Assembly (NCBI RefSeq): GCF_000179915.2
Contig: NC_014963.1
Span: 1,302,001 to 1,366,000 of the forward strand
DNA from: Terriglobus saanensis SP1PR4
GTDB lineage: Bacteria; Acidobacteriota; Terriglobia; Terriglobales; Acidobacteriaceae
Direction: 5' to 3'
Length of the DNA: 64,000 nt
A program made the position numbers and the translations under genes. The notes under the pieces were generated by a model. It saw only the letters and a program-made list of their open reading frames with translations, did no database searches and was not told the origin of the DNA. Positions 1-7,901 of the stretch are shown piece by piece; position 1 is the stretch's first letter; each line of letters opens with the position of its first letter.

Positions 1-22
1 GCCACGTCCCTGGACGAGGCCG

Positions 23-1084
23 CTAAAGCGGGGGGAGAATGTGTCGAGATCTCAGGTTTGAAAAGAAGTCGCTGAACATGTCTTCAGTGTCGATGCAGTC
101 CTGAAAGCCATGCTGGCGAGCTTTGATAGTGGAAGTGATATTGTCGAACGCTGAGTTGAAGATGAAGTCTCCAAAAGGCCAACTGACGATCTGCTCGTAG
201 GGGATGGGCTTCAACCCGTATCTTTTCGTCATGTCGGCCCAGAGAGGGCCTTTGTCCGCCATATAGATACTGAGTGGCATCGGGACCGGCTCTGCTACCT
301 CCATGTGAAAAGATTTTGCGATTCTTGGCCACATGAACTGCCAGCGAAAATAGTCTCCGTTTGTGATGTTGAAGATTTGTTCCCGCGCCGATTCGGTTGT
401 TCCTGCCCAAGAGGAAGCTCTTGCCAGAATGTCAGCAGAGGTGACCTGATAGAGTGCACGATAAGCAGCCTCCGGTCCTGGAAATCGCAACGGCAAACCG
501 AGCTCCTTGGAAATCGCGGCGTAAACGCCGATGACCATGGTGAGATTCATAGGATTCCCAATGCCATAGCCGCATACCGCCTCTGGACGCAGCACTGTGT
601 AGTGCCAATTCTTTCCGTCCTGCTGGGCTTTCAGGAAATCTTCTTGGTCATAGTAGAAGTTCGGTGACATGAGTCGCGGATCGTCCTCTCGGGCCGGTGT
701 CTTGAATGGCCCGAGGTCTGCTCCGTAGGCCTTTCCACCTTGATAAAGCGTCACATGTTCCAGTCCGGGGGAGTGTTTTTCGACCGTGTTCAGCAGGTTG
801 CGGAGTAGTGTGACATTCACAGCGCTACGCTCCGCAGGCGTGTTTTTTTCTACGTATGCCCCGAAGACGACGTGTGTCACATCTTTCAGAGGAGCAAGAG
901 CACGCTCTGTGTCTGCTTCGGAGAGCATGTCCACATTCAGTGGCATGAAATTCTCGGCGGCTTCCATCGAACGCCTGGAAAGGCCGTAAACCTGTGTATC
1001 CGGTAGCGAACCTATATATGTAGCGGCGGCATAGCCGATCACGCCCTGTGCTCCTGCAACGAGAACCACTTGTTTTGTAGACAT
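23..1084 (-). CDS. PRISE-type short-chain dehydrogenase/reductase (5-beta-reductase / iridoid-synthase-like)
   Basis: NAD(P)-dependent reductase of the extended SDR superfamily, 353 residues. The N-terminus carries the nucleotide-binding glycine motif VAGAQGVIGYAA. The centre has the sequence NFYYDQEDFL, close to the active-site tyrosine segment of plant progesterone 5-beta-reductases, and later FNITNGDYFRWQFMWP, typical of that family. This suggests reduction of an activated C=C bond in an enone-like substrate; the substrate itself cannot be read from the sequence. The start was placed at the ATG at 1084 because AGGAG lies seven bases upstream; the longer reading frame to 1204 has no such support. 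It lies 50 bp downstream of the ArsR gene on the same strand and is probably co-transcribed and controlled by it. Family assignment is fairly sure, function is not. Confidence 0.8.
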   Translation of the reverse strand: MSTKQVVLVAGAQGVIGYAAATYIGSLPDTQVYGLSRRSMEAAENFMPLNVDMLSEADTERALAPLKDVTHVVFGAYVEKNTPAERSAVNVTLLRNLLNTVEKHSPGLEHVTLYQGGKAYGADLGPFKTPAREDDPRLMSPNFYYDQEDFLKAQQDGKNWHYTVLRPEAVCGYGIGNPMNLTMVIGVYAAISKELGLPLRFPGPEAAYRALYQVTSADILARASSWAGTTESAREQIFNITNGDYFRWQFMWPRIAKSFHMEVAEPVPMPLSIYMADKGPLWADMTKRYGLKPIPYEQIVSWPFGDFIFNSAFDNITSTIKARQHGFQDCIDTEDMFSDFFSNLRSRHILPPL

Positions 1085-1134
1085 CGCCATACTCCTGTAT
1101 TGCCAAATGCGTGAAAGTCCCGGTGACAAAGTCA

Positions 1135-1446
1135 CTACAGTTCCTGTCGTAGCGAGCGCAAGAACTCCTGAACGGCCTTCTCGTTTCGCTGGAAGTAGGT
1201 CCATTGGCTTCGCTTTTGGGAGGTGACCAAGCCCGCGCGCTGAAGAATCGCGAGATGAGTTGAAATGGTCGATTGCGCGAGGCGCATACGAAGGACGATA
1301 TTGTCGCCGCAGACGCCCTGTTCGTCGGGAAAGTGCTCATTCGCAGCGAAGTTTCCAAGAGGATCTTTTAGCAGAGCCAGAATTTCCCGTCGAACCGGAT
1401 TTGCAAGTGCCTTGAGTGCCAGTCCATGGTCCATACCATTTTCCAT
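1135..1446 (-). CDS. ArsR-family winged-helix transcriptional regulator
   Basis: Small 103-residue regulator, the usual ArsR/SmtB length. The start region ALANPVRREILALL is the typical first helix pair, and LRMRLAQSTISTHLAILQRAG is the recognition helix region of the winged helix. No clear metal-binding cysteine pair is present: a single Cys sits at residue 46, so a non-metal signal is more likely. It precedes a PRISE-type reductase by 50 bp on the same strand, so the two probably form an operon. A 16-bp near-palindrome sits three bases upstream of the first ATG and could be its own operator. The start is not certain: the ATG at 1446 has no Shine-Dalgarno sequence, and an in-frame ATG at 1434 is an alternative. 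Confidence 0.85.
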   Translation of the reverse strand: MENGMDHGLALKALANPVRREILALLKDPLGNFAANEHFPDEQGVCGDNIVLRMRLAQSTISTHLAILQRAGLVTSQKRSQWTYFQRNEKAVQEFLRSLRQEL

Positions 1447-1448
1447 AT

Positions 1449-1464
1449 ATCGTTATATCACGAT
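1449..1464. promoter_or_regulatory. candidate ArsR operator (near-perfect palindrome)
   Basis: The sequence ATCGTTATATCACGAT matches its own reverse complement at 14 of 16 positions and ends three bases before the first possible start codon of the ArsR gene. ArsR-family repressors commonly bind AT-rich dyads of this size at their own promoter. Repressor binding here would block the start of transcription or, if the downstream ATG is used, the promoter-proximal leader. Inference from position and symmetry only. Confidence 0.5.
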
Positions 1465-1545
1465 GTGACGATCTGTCTGTCCGTAGTAAATGGCTGGAGA
1501 GTTCTTAGCATTCTCTTTCCCGTTTATTTGTAGACCGTCGGTTGC

Positions 1546-1725
1546 GCGTTCCTGATCGGAGAACCTGCATCGACCTTCTCGCTTTCTACCGGGCCCCCGA
1601 CTACACCAACACGGATGTTCCAGTTGGATTGCCCTCCGAACTCTTGCAACGTTGTCCCGACATTGCAGCGGCAGAACGGAACCATGACCGAGGCGAACGC
1701 TTTGATTGGAGTCCAACGATTCTTA
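1546..1725 (+). pseudogene. relic of a NodT-family outer-membrane efflux protein
   Basis: Three consecutive pieces of this stretch, each in a different frame, read as a continuous conserved block of RND-type outer-membrane factors. They are AFLIGEPASTFSLSTGPP (from 1546), then VPVGLPSELLQRCPDIAAAER (1617-1679), then MTEANALIGVQRF (1684-1722), followed by a stop at 1726. Functional members of this family carry these motifs in the same order in one frame. Two frameshifts and the lack of the rest of the gene (usually about 450-500 residues) mark it as a decayed fragment. No other part of an efflux operon is nearby. The rest of the interval between the ArsR gene and the receptor at 1909 shows no gene. 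Confidence 0.75.
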
Positions 1726-1908
1726 TAGGGATTTGTGAATAGCAGGTAAATATCCTTCAATTCTTTGGGGTAGCAGGGGGTGGCATCACTCGTAGTCACT
1801 TCGCCGGGAGAAAGCCGAACGATAGTTTGGGGCTCAGAATTCGTTTACAGAGTCGTGTTTTGTATCGAGACGGCCACTTCGTCCTTAACCATTCTCCGCG
1901 AGGTATTA

Positions 1909-4900
1909 ATGCACTTCTCCCTCAAGATTCGTGACAATAGAAGCAGTTTGAAATTTGCAGTCTTTGTACTTACCCTTGCCTTGATCACCGGAAGTGCCTG
2001 GGCGCAGAGCACGCTCACCGGCCTTGTATCCGATCCGTCGGGCGCAGCAATTGCCGGGGCCCAGATTCAGGCCCGCAACCTCAATACGAACATCAACCGC
2101 ACAGCGGTGACCAACGAAAGAGGTTACTACACCATCTCGGCCCTGACTTCCGGGACGTACAGCGTTCAGGTAAATGCATCCGGCTTCACAGAACTGACCC
2201 GCACGGGAGTCGCGATGGGTGAAGACCAGGACTTGCGACTCGATCTCGCCGTCGCCCTGGGTACGGAAAAAGCTACGGTTCAGGTCAACACCCAAGCCCC
2301 GGCACTTCAGCAGGAGACGACAGCTGTCAGTTCTTCCCTTGAGCAGGAGCCCATTCAAAATCTTCCCCTTAATGGGCGCAACATTACCGGGCTCGTCGCT
2401 CTGTCGCCAGCCGTTCGAGCAATCGGAGCGTTTGGGAGTTATACCCAGTCGGCAAACAGTGACGGTCGCATCTCCATGGCAGGCGCACCGCCCTCCTTCA
2501 ACACTTTCCTCGTAGATGGGAACGCCAATGAATTGCCCACAGGCGGTGGGCCAATGGTTCCGCTGTCTCCGGATGCCACTCAAGAGATCATTTTGGTCAC
2601 ACATAACGCGTCCGCTGAATATGGCCGGAGCGGCGGCGGCGTGGTCAATTACATCTCGCGAAGCGGTACAAACCAGCTTCATGGATCGGCTTGGGAATTT
2701 GCGGAAAATGACGCCTTCGATGCAAATGACTACTTCAGCAAGAACGCCAAGAAGCCGATTCCCCCATTGCAGTTCAACCAATATGGTGCGGCCCTGGGCG
2801 GTCCTATCCTTCCGGACAAGCTGTTCTTTTTCGTCAACTACGAGGGTTCGAAGCAGACCATTGGCTCCAACGCTTTTTATACGGTTCCCACGGATCTCCA
2901 ACGGGAAGGAGATTTCTCTCAAACCTTCAATGCATCGGGCAATCTTATCCCTATCTACAATCCCATCACCGGCTCGGCGCAGGCACCTCGCACACAATTT
3001 CAAGGCAACGTCATTCCGAAGGGGCTCTTGAATCCCATTGCGTTCAAGATACTGTCTTACTATCCAGAGCCAAATGCGACAGGAAATCCCTTCACTGGAG
3101 TCAACAACTACTTCGCGAGTGGGGTGCAAACAACGACGCGCAACGCGTTCGGGATACGGCTCGATGACTATCTCACGCCGACTCAGAGGCTCGCAGGGCG
3201 TTATAGCTGGGACAAGGGAACCCTGATTTCGCCACTGTACTTCGGCGGACAGAGTGTTGCCGACCCCGGCTTTGGCCCCACCATTTATCCCCGAACCAGC
3301 GCGGCTCTGCTCTATACCAACGTCATCACGCCTACACTCTTGCTGGAAGCCCATGCTGGATTCAATCGGTTTGGTCTCGTGAGAAACCCGATCAGCCTCG
3401 GTTTCGACCCCGGAACGCTGGGATTTCCATCCTCCTTAGCGCCTCAGATGCAACTTCTTGAGTTCCCGTTATTCGCGATGTCCACGACTTCGTCCATTGG
3501 CAGCAACCAAAGTGATCCTTCTACGCAGGAGAACAACGCGTATACCTTTGGGGGGGATGCCACTTGGGTCAAGGGGACACACACCTTCAAAACAGGCGCA
3601 GAGATGCGGGATTACCAATGGAATTCGATTCAAGGCACGGGTGTTCTCCAATTCAATTTCGATGCCAATTTCACCAAGGGGCCGAGTCCTACAGCCGCCG
3701 CAACGAATGGATATGACCTGGCTTCTCTTCTTCTCGGTTACCCATCGGCGGGAACACTGACCCGGCATCAGAACTATGCGTATTCGACGTACTATTGGTC
3801 CCTGTATGCGCAGGACAACTGGAAGCTCACGCGAAAATTGGTGATCGATTATGGACTCCGATATGACCATGAGGCTGGCACGACAGATCGACACAACGGC
3901 ATCAGTAATTTCAATCCAGGTCTCATCTACAGCGCGGGGGCACAACATCTGTCCGGCGGACTTCAGTTTGTTGGGACCGATGGCATCGCCCGCGGCAATC
4001 GAGATGCGACCTGGGACAACTTTGCGCCTCGCATAGGTATTGCATATAGCCTCAATCCAAAGACGGTCTTCAGAAGCGCCTTCGGTCTCTTCTTTTTACC
4101 CACTACGGGTGGGTACGTTCGATTGGGCTCTACTGGATTCACCAGCGTGACGTCGTACGTCCCTTCACTCGATGGAAATCAGCCAAGTGGAACACTGGGC
4201 AATCCCTTCCCGCAGGGGATCGTGCCCATCACAGGTTCTTCACTAGGGCCTTTGACAGGACTCGGCACGGCGATCACAGCGAACGTTCGCGACCTCAAGA
4301 CCGGAAGTACGCAGCAATGGAGTGCAAACCTCCAAAGGCAAGTTGGTGTTTGGGCACTGGAACTCGGTTATATCGGCACTCATGGACTCCATCTGCCAGC
4401 AGACTATGCCTTCCATCATTTGCCGCAGCAAGACCTCACGCAAGGCAGCGCCCTGCAACAGCTGGTGCCAAACCCGTTTGCCGGAATCATCACAAACGGT
4501 TCGCTTTCTGCTGCTCAGGTACAACGGGGACAATTAGAGATGAATTATCCGCAGTTCACGGGTGTGACCTCGCTGACAAACTGGGCAGGCTCTAACTTCC
4601 ATGCGGGAATATTCGAAGTACGCAGACAGTTCGTCAATCAGTTCTATCTTCTGGCCTCGTACACCTACTCGAAGCTGCTGGATAACAACCTTGGCAATGG
4701 CGAGAACATCTACGCCGACACTGGCAGCAACACCGTTCAAAACTGGGACAATCTGAAAGCGGAAAAGGCGGTTTCTACCTCAAATCTTCCGCACCACCTT
4801 GTTATCTCAGGCAATTACGTTCTGCCGTTTGGTAAATCGGGAAACCGTCTCTACAAAAAACTAGCGGGAGGATGGCAACTTAACGGCATCTTGACTGCAG

Positions 4901-5304
4901 AGAGCGGCAATGTGATTAGTGTGACCGCAAATGCGCCCGCATATGGGGGAGCTCGGCCGAACATGATCGGGAATCCAACTTTGCCTCATCCCACGGTAAC
5001 CAGTTGGCTCAATAAGGCTGCGTTTGCCAATATTCCTGCGTTCACTTACGGCAACGCACCGAGGAATCTACCCGCAACACGCACCCAAGCCTATGTGAAC
5101 CTGGATGCGTCGGCAGGCAAAGACGTAGTACTGCATGACGAGATTGCTCTCACTCTCAAAGTGGAAGCTTTCAATCTATTCAACAGCACTACGTTCGGAA
5201 CACCGGATAGCAACATCAACGACACCAACTTCGGTCAGGTCACGACGCTCCGCACAGGAACTGCTCCCAGGGTTCTTCAGTTCGGCGCCAGGTTGCACTT
5301 CTAA
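1909..5304 (+). CDS. Oar-like TonB-dependent outer-membrane receptor (module 1)
   Basis: Outer-membrane transporter of about 1131 residues. It has an N-terminal signal peptide ending near SAWA|QS. A carboxypeptidase-regulatory-like domain follows (about residues 30-110; TGLVSDPSGAAIAGAQI, GYYTISALTSGTYSVQV). Then comes a TonB plug (LPLNGRNITGLVALSPAV, FLVDGNANE, then SAEYGRSGGGVVNYISRSG). The rest is a long beta-barrel ending in the aromatic residue typical of outer-membrane proteins (ARLHF). The start at 1909 has GAGG six bases upstream; the longer frame from 1780 would bury the signal peptide. Such receptors in Acidobacteriota are thought to import oligosaccharides or other large ligands. 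A Tat-exported glycosidase-like gene follows 140 bp downstream, which points to a carbohydrate; the ligand itself is unknown. Confidence 0.9.
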   Translation: MHFSLKIRDNRSSLKFAVFVLTLALITGSAWAQSTLTGLVSDPSGAAIAGAQIQARNLNTNINRTAVTNERGYYTISALTSGTYSVQVNASGFTELTRTGVAMGEDQDLRLDLAVALGTEKATVQVNTQAPALQQETTAVSSSLEQEPIQNLPLNGRNITGLVALSPAVRAIGAFGSYTQSANSDGRISMAGAPPSFNTFLVDGNANELPTGGGPMVPLSPDATQEIILVTHNASAEYGRSGGGVVNYISRSGTNQLHGSAWEFAENDAFDANDYFSKNAKKPIPPLQFNQYGAALGGPILPDKLFFFVNYEGSKQTIGSNAFYTVPTDLQREGDFSQTFNASGNLIPIYNPITGSAQAPRTQFQGNVIPKGLLNPIAFKILSYYPEPNATGNPFTGVNNYFASGVQTTTRNAFGIRLDDYLTPTQRLAGRYSWDKGTLISPLYFGGQSVADPGFGPTIYPRTSAALLYTNVITPTLLLEAHAGFNRFGLVRNPISLGFDPGTLGFPSSLAPQMQLLEFPLFAMSTTSSIGSNQSDPSTQENNAYTFGGDATWVKGTHTFKTGAEMRDYQWNSIQGTGVLQFNFDANFTKGPSPTAAATNGYDLASLLLGYPSAGTLTRHQNYAYSTYYWSLYAQDNWKLTRKLVIDYGLRYDHEAGTTDRHNGISNFNPGLIYSAGAQHLSGGLQFVGTDGIARGNRDATWDNFAPRIGIAYSLNPKTVFRSAFGLFFLPTTGGYVRLGSTGFTSVTSYVPSLDGNQPSGTLGNPFPQGIVPITGSSLGPLTGLGTAITANVRDLKTGSTQQWSANLQRQVGVWALELGYIGTHGLHLPADYAFHHLPQQDLTQGSALQQLVPNPFAGIITNGSLSAAQVQRGQLEMNYPQFTGVTSLTNWAGSNFHAGIFEVRRQFVNQFYLLASYTYSKLLDNNLGNGENIYADTGSNTVQNWDNLKAEKAVSTSNLPHHLVISGNYVLPFGKSGNRLYKKLAGGWQLNGILTAESGNVISVTANAPAYGGARPNMIGNPTLPHPTVTSWLNKAAFANIPAFTYGNAPRNLPATRTQAYVNLDASAGKDVVLHDEIALTLKVEAFNLFNSTTFGTPDSNINDTNFGQVTTLRTGTAPRVLQFGARLHF

Positions 5305-5345
5305 AGTTCCTGCCCGTACTGGCGGTCCCCTATTACCAATTTGTT

Positions 5346-5381
5346 GCTGCTACATCGCGCGACGGTGCCAGATGTAGCAGC
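5346..5381 (+). other. intercistronic hairpin without T-run
   Basis: GCTGCTACATC (5346-5356) and GATGTAGCAGC (5371-5381) form a perfect 11-bp stem with a 14-base loop, between the module 1 receptor and its partner enzyme. No run of T follows, so it is a poor intrinsic terminator. It is more likely an RNA-stability or processing element, or partial attenuation between the two genes. Comparable hairpins occupy the same position in modules 2 and 3. Confidence 0.55.
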
Positions 5382-5444
5382 CATCCGTTCGATTGCTCCC
5401 GCATCATCCATTCTTTGACTTCACGCATATCGATCGGAAGACTA

Positions 5445-7811
5445 TTGACGACCTGTATTTCACGACGGCTTTTTCTCCAACTGTTAGCAGCAACTCCGCT
5501 CGGAAAAATTCTGGCCAGCGATCGAGTTTCAGCCGAGAAATCGTTAGGACGAATCCTATCGCTGCACCGGAGCGTCAACTTTGGTCTAACTTCCACGGGC
5601 AAAGGCCGCACGGTGGGAAGCGACTATGAGCAATCAACCGAGAAGGAGTCAGAACTATCTTTCGATATATCCAATAATCAGCTTGCAGCTTCCCTTACTC
5701 GAAATGGAAAGATAAAGCGTGCCTGTATCTGTGAAGGGGTTGTGCCGCTGGCAGTTGAAAAACTCAAGGGTGGCGTCTATTCCACAAAACGGCTTCTATA
5801 CGGTGGCCCTTGGTTGCTCAAGGCCAACGTAGACACAGTCAATGCGTCTCCTGGGAAGATGGAAGTCTCGCTCATTGAGAATTGCTTTCCAATGTTCACT
5901 CAAGAATTTGGGAAAATTCGAATCCATCAATTTGTTTTTGCGCCAGTCGATTTACTGAGGACAGCCCAATCTCCCCGAGCCCTCATCGCCATTTTTCTCA
6001 TAGAGAATAGAGGTGGCACGCCGCACGCTATCGACTTTCAACTCGAAGACGCGATCGATGAACCGAAAGACGATCTTTCACTTGCAGCCGCTGGACAAGC
6101 TAGCGATTTGGCTGTTGATGCGAAGAGTAGAGCGTCGTTTGCCTACGCGCGCTTTGATCAGAATGGCTACATCGGAATGGCCTTATCGTCCATCACTAGC
6201 CGTATCCATGTTGAAGCAAATTCTATTGCTGCCTCAGGACATGCGTTGATGTTAGGAGAAAGCCCTGCAGAAGTGCTTCGAACTCAAACAAGGATCTCCT
6301 CTAAAACCCTCTCATCCTGGCTTCAAGACACACTCGAATCTCGGCGTGAGTCTTATGGTCACCTTGTCATCTCTGGCGAAACCTTTTTTTCTGAATCAGT
6401 GATTCGCTTTTCGGAGCTGTCCCGTCAGTCAGCGTTGCGTTCATCCGACGGTAAAGTGAGTGGTGGATTTCTTGGCAGCGACGTCGATCTTAATCAGGTG
6501 AACTGGGTTCGGGATTCTTACTATTCCATGTTGGCCATGAGTCTCGTAGAACCGTCCCTCTGTCGGGACTCGATTCCTTACTTGTTGGAATGGGGACGAC
6601 CTTCCGTAACAACAGGTGCGGGCCAAGCGCGCTTCCCCGGAGTCAAATCCATTAGTCAATCGCTCAGCAATTCAGTCTCCGGTCTAGCCCTCGCGGCGAT
6701 GTACTATCGCTCAACCGGGGATCGCGAATTTTTCACTGCAAGACCGGAAATACTGAGAAGAGCGAAGACCATTCTCGATGAGGTTCTCGCAAGCCGCCGT
6801 ACGTCAGCGATGCTCTTTCCATCGTTGTATTTCTCGGACGGAGAGGCACGTGGCGACTTCCATACAGGGTCAAATGTTGCAGCTTGGGTGGCCTTCTCAG
6901 GAATGGCCCGGATTGCAGATGACGTGTATCGCAACGATGTCCTGGCTAAAGAGTGGTCCACGGTCGCAGGCGATATCCGTCAGGCAATCGACGCACATTG
7001 TGTTAAAAACGGGCCTGCAGGGCAGCATTTCGTAGAAGGCGTGAACGTCGATGGGACTTTTGTAATGGGACATGACGGCGAAGAAAGCGAAACAACTTTG
7101 ATGCCGTTTTACGGATTTTGCGGTGCCGATGATCTGCGACTGATAAACCATGCGGCATCAGCGATGACCGCTCAAAACCCTCTCTACTCTGAAGACCTCG
7201 ATGCAATCTGGTGGTACAACTCCGATTGGAACTCCGCCACATTTCCTGGTTGGACTACTGCGCTTGCCGGAGCATGGGACGAAGTCCAGATTCTGGACAG
7301 ATTGCAACGAATTCGATCCCTCACTGATTTGGACGGATCGCTGTGGTGGTGGCCTTACGCCTACGGAAGCAAGGATCCGAACAAACCGACGCGTGGCGGC
7401 GTAGCTCGAAAGTGCGGATGGGGCACGGCGGTGTATCTCTGTTTGTTCATCCATGACATTTTAGGCATCTCGGTTGATGCACCAGCTCAGTCCATACGAT
7501 TTGCGCCGTTCGCACCATGGAAAGAGTTTGTTTGGAAGCAAGCAACAATCGGTTGGAGCACGTTTGACCTCTCTTACCGGCGAGATGGAAGTGAGATCTT
7601 GGCCACGCTCAAAAATCTAAATACGCACAACTACTCTGCCACAATCGTTATCACACCGGAAAAAGATAAGCACTTGAGGCATGCCAAAGTTGTCGGAGGG
7701 AGGGAAGTCAGACAGCGCTTCATTGAGCATCGAGGAAGGCAGGCTATCGAAATCATGGTCGAGATCCCGTCATACCAACAGGTGCGCGTGACGGGTGAGG
7801 TTGGGCCATAG
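5445..7811 (+). CDS. Tat-exported six-hairpin glycosidase-like protein
   Basis: Large secreted protein, 788 residues. It starts with a twin-arginine leader (S-R-R-L-F-L at residues 6-11, then an alanine/leucine stretch). The TTG at 5445 was chosen because GGAAG precedes it by four bases and it gives a normal Tat n-region; a TTG at 5415 is also in frame. The first third is rich in beta strands. From about residue 335 the protein looks like an (alpha/alpha)6 barrel, with VNWVRDSYYSM resembling the W-x-R-D segment of GH15/GH63-like glucosidases, later FHTGSNVAAW and a tryptophan-rich SLWWWPYAYG. A small beta-sandwich closes it. I could not place it in a specific family. Position after an Oar-like receptor supports a role in processing an oligosaccharide in the periplasm. 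Confidence 0.7.
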   Translation: MTTCISRRLFLQLLAATPLGKILASDRVSAEKSLGRILSLHRSVNFGLTSTGKGRTVGSDYEQSTEKESELSFDISNNQLAASLTRNGKIKRACICEGVVPLAVEKLKGGVYSTKRLLYGGPWLLKANVDTVNASPGKMEVSLIENCFPMFTQEFGKIRIHQFVFAPVDLLRTAQSPRALIAIFLIENRGGTPHAIDFQLEDAIDEPKDDLSLAAAGQASDLAVDAKSRASFAYARFDQNGYIGMALSSITSRIHVEANSIAASGHALMLGESPAEVLRTQTRISSKTLSSWLQDTLESRRESYGHLVISGETFFSESVIRFSELSRQSALRSSDGKVSGGFLGSDVDLNQVNWVRDSYYSMLAMSLVEPSLCRDSIPYLLEWGRPSVTTGAGQARFPGVKSISQSLSNSVSGLALAAMYYRSTGDREFFTARPEILRRAKTILDEVLASRRTSAMLFPSLYFSDGEARGDFHTGSNVAAWVAFSGMARIADDVYRNDVLAKEWSTVAGDIRQAIDAHCVKNGPAGQHFVEGVNVDGTFVMGHDGEESETTLMPFYGFCGADDLRLINHAASAMTAQNPLYSEDLDAIWWYNSDWNSATFPGWTTALAGAWDEVQILDRLQRIRSLTDLDGSLWWWPYAYGSKDPNKPTRGGVARKCGWGTAVYLCLFIHDILGISVDAPAQSIRFAPFAPWKEFVWKQATIGWSTFDLSYRRDGSEILATLKNLNTHNYSATIVITPEKDKHLRHAKVVGGREVRQRFIEHRGRQAIEIMVEIPSYQQVRVTGEVGP

Positions 7812-7901
7812 GCACCTCTCACGTCACAGTTTTTCTCGTGATCGGAAAGCGTGCATCATCTATTGCCGGACTACACACCGAACATCGAACTGTGGCAGTG
7901 C

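Noticed and set aside
1524-1799. 91-codon minus-strand frame over the efflux relic
   Set aside because: The plus strand of the same stretch encodes conserved NodT motifs across three frames, so the minus frame is accidental.
1906-3354. Long minus-strand open frame (482 codons) antisense to the module 1 receptor
   Set aside because: No family features or signal, composition reflects the complement of a receptor gene, and the opposite strand is a well-supported Oar-like receptor.
5346-5381. Reading the receptor-enzyme hairpin as a normal intrinsic terminator
   Set aside because: No T-run follows on either strand, and the downstream enzyme has no visible promoter of its own.
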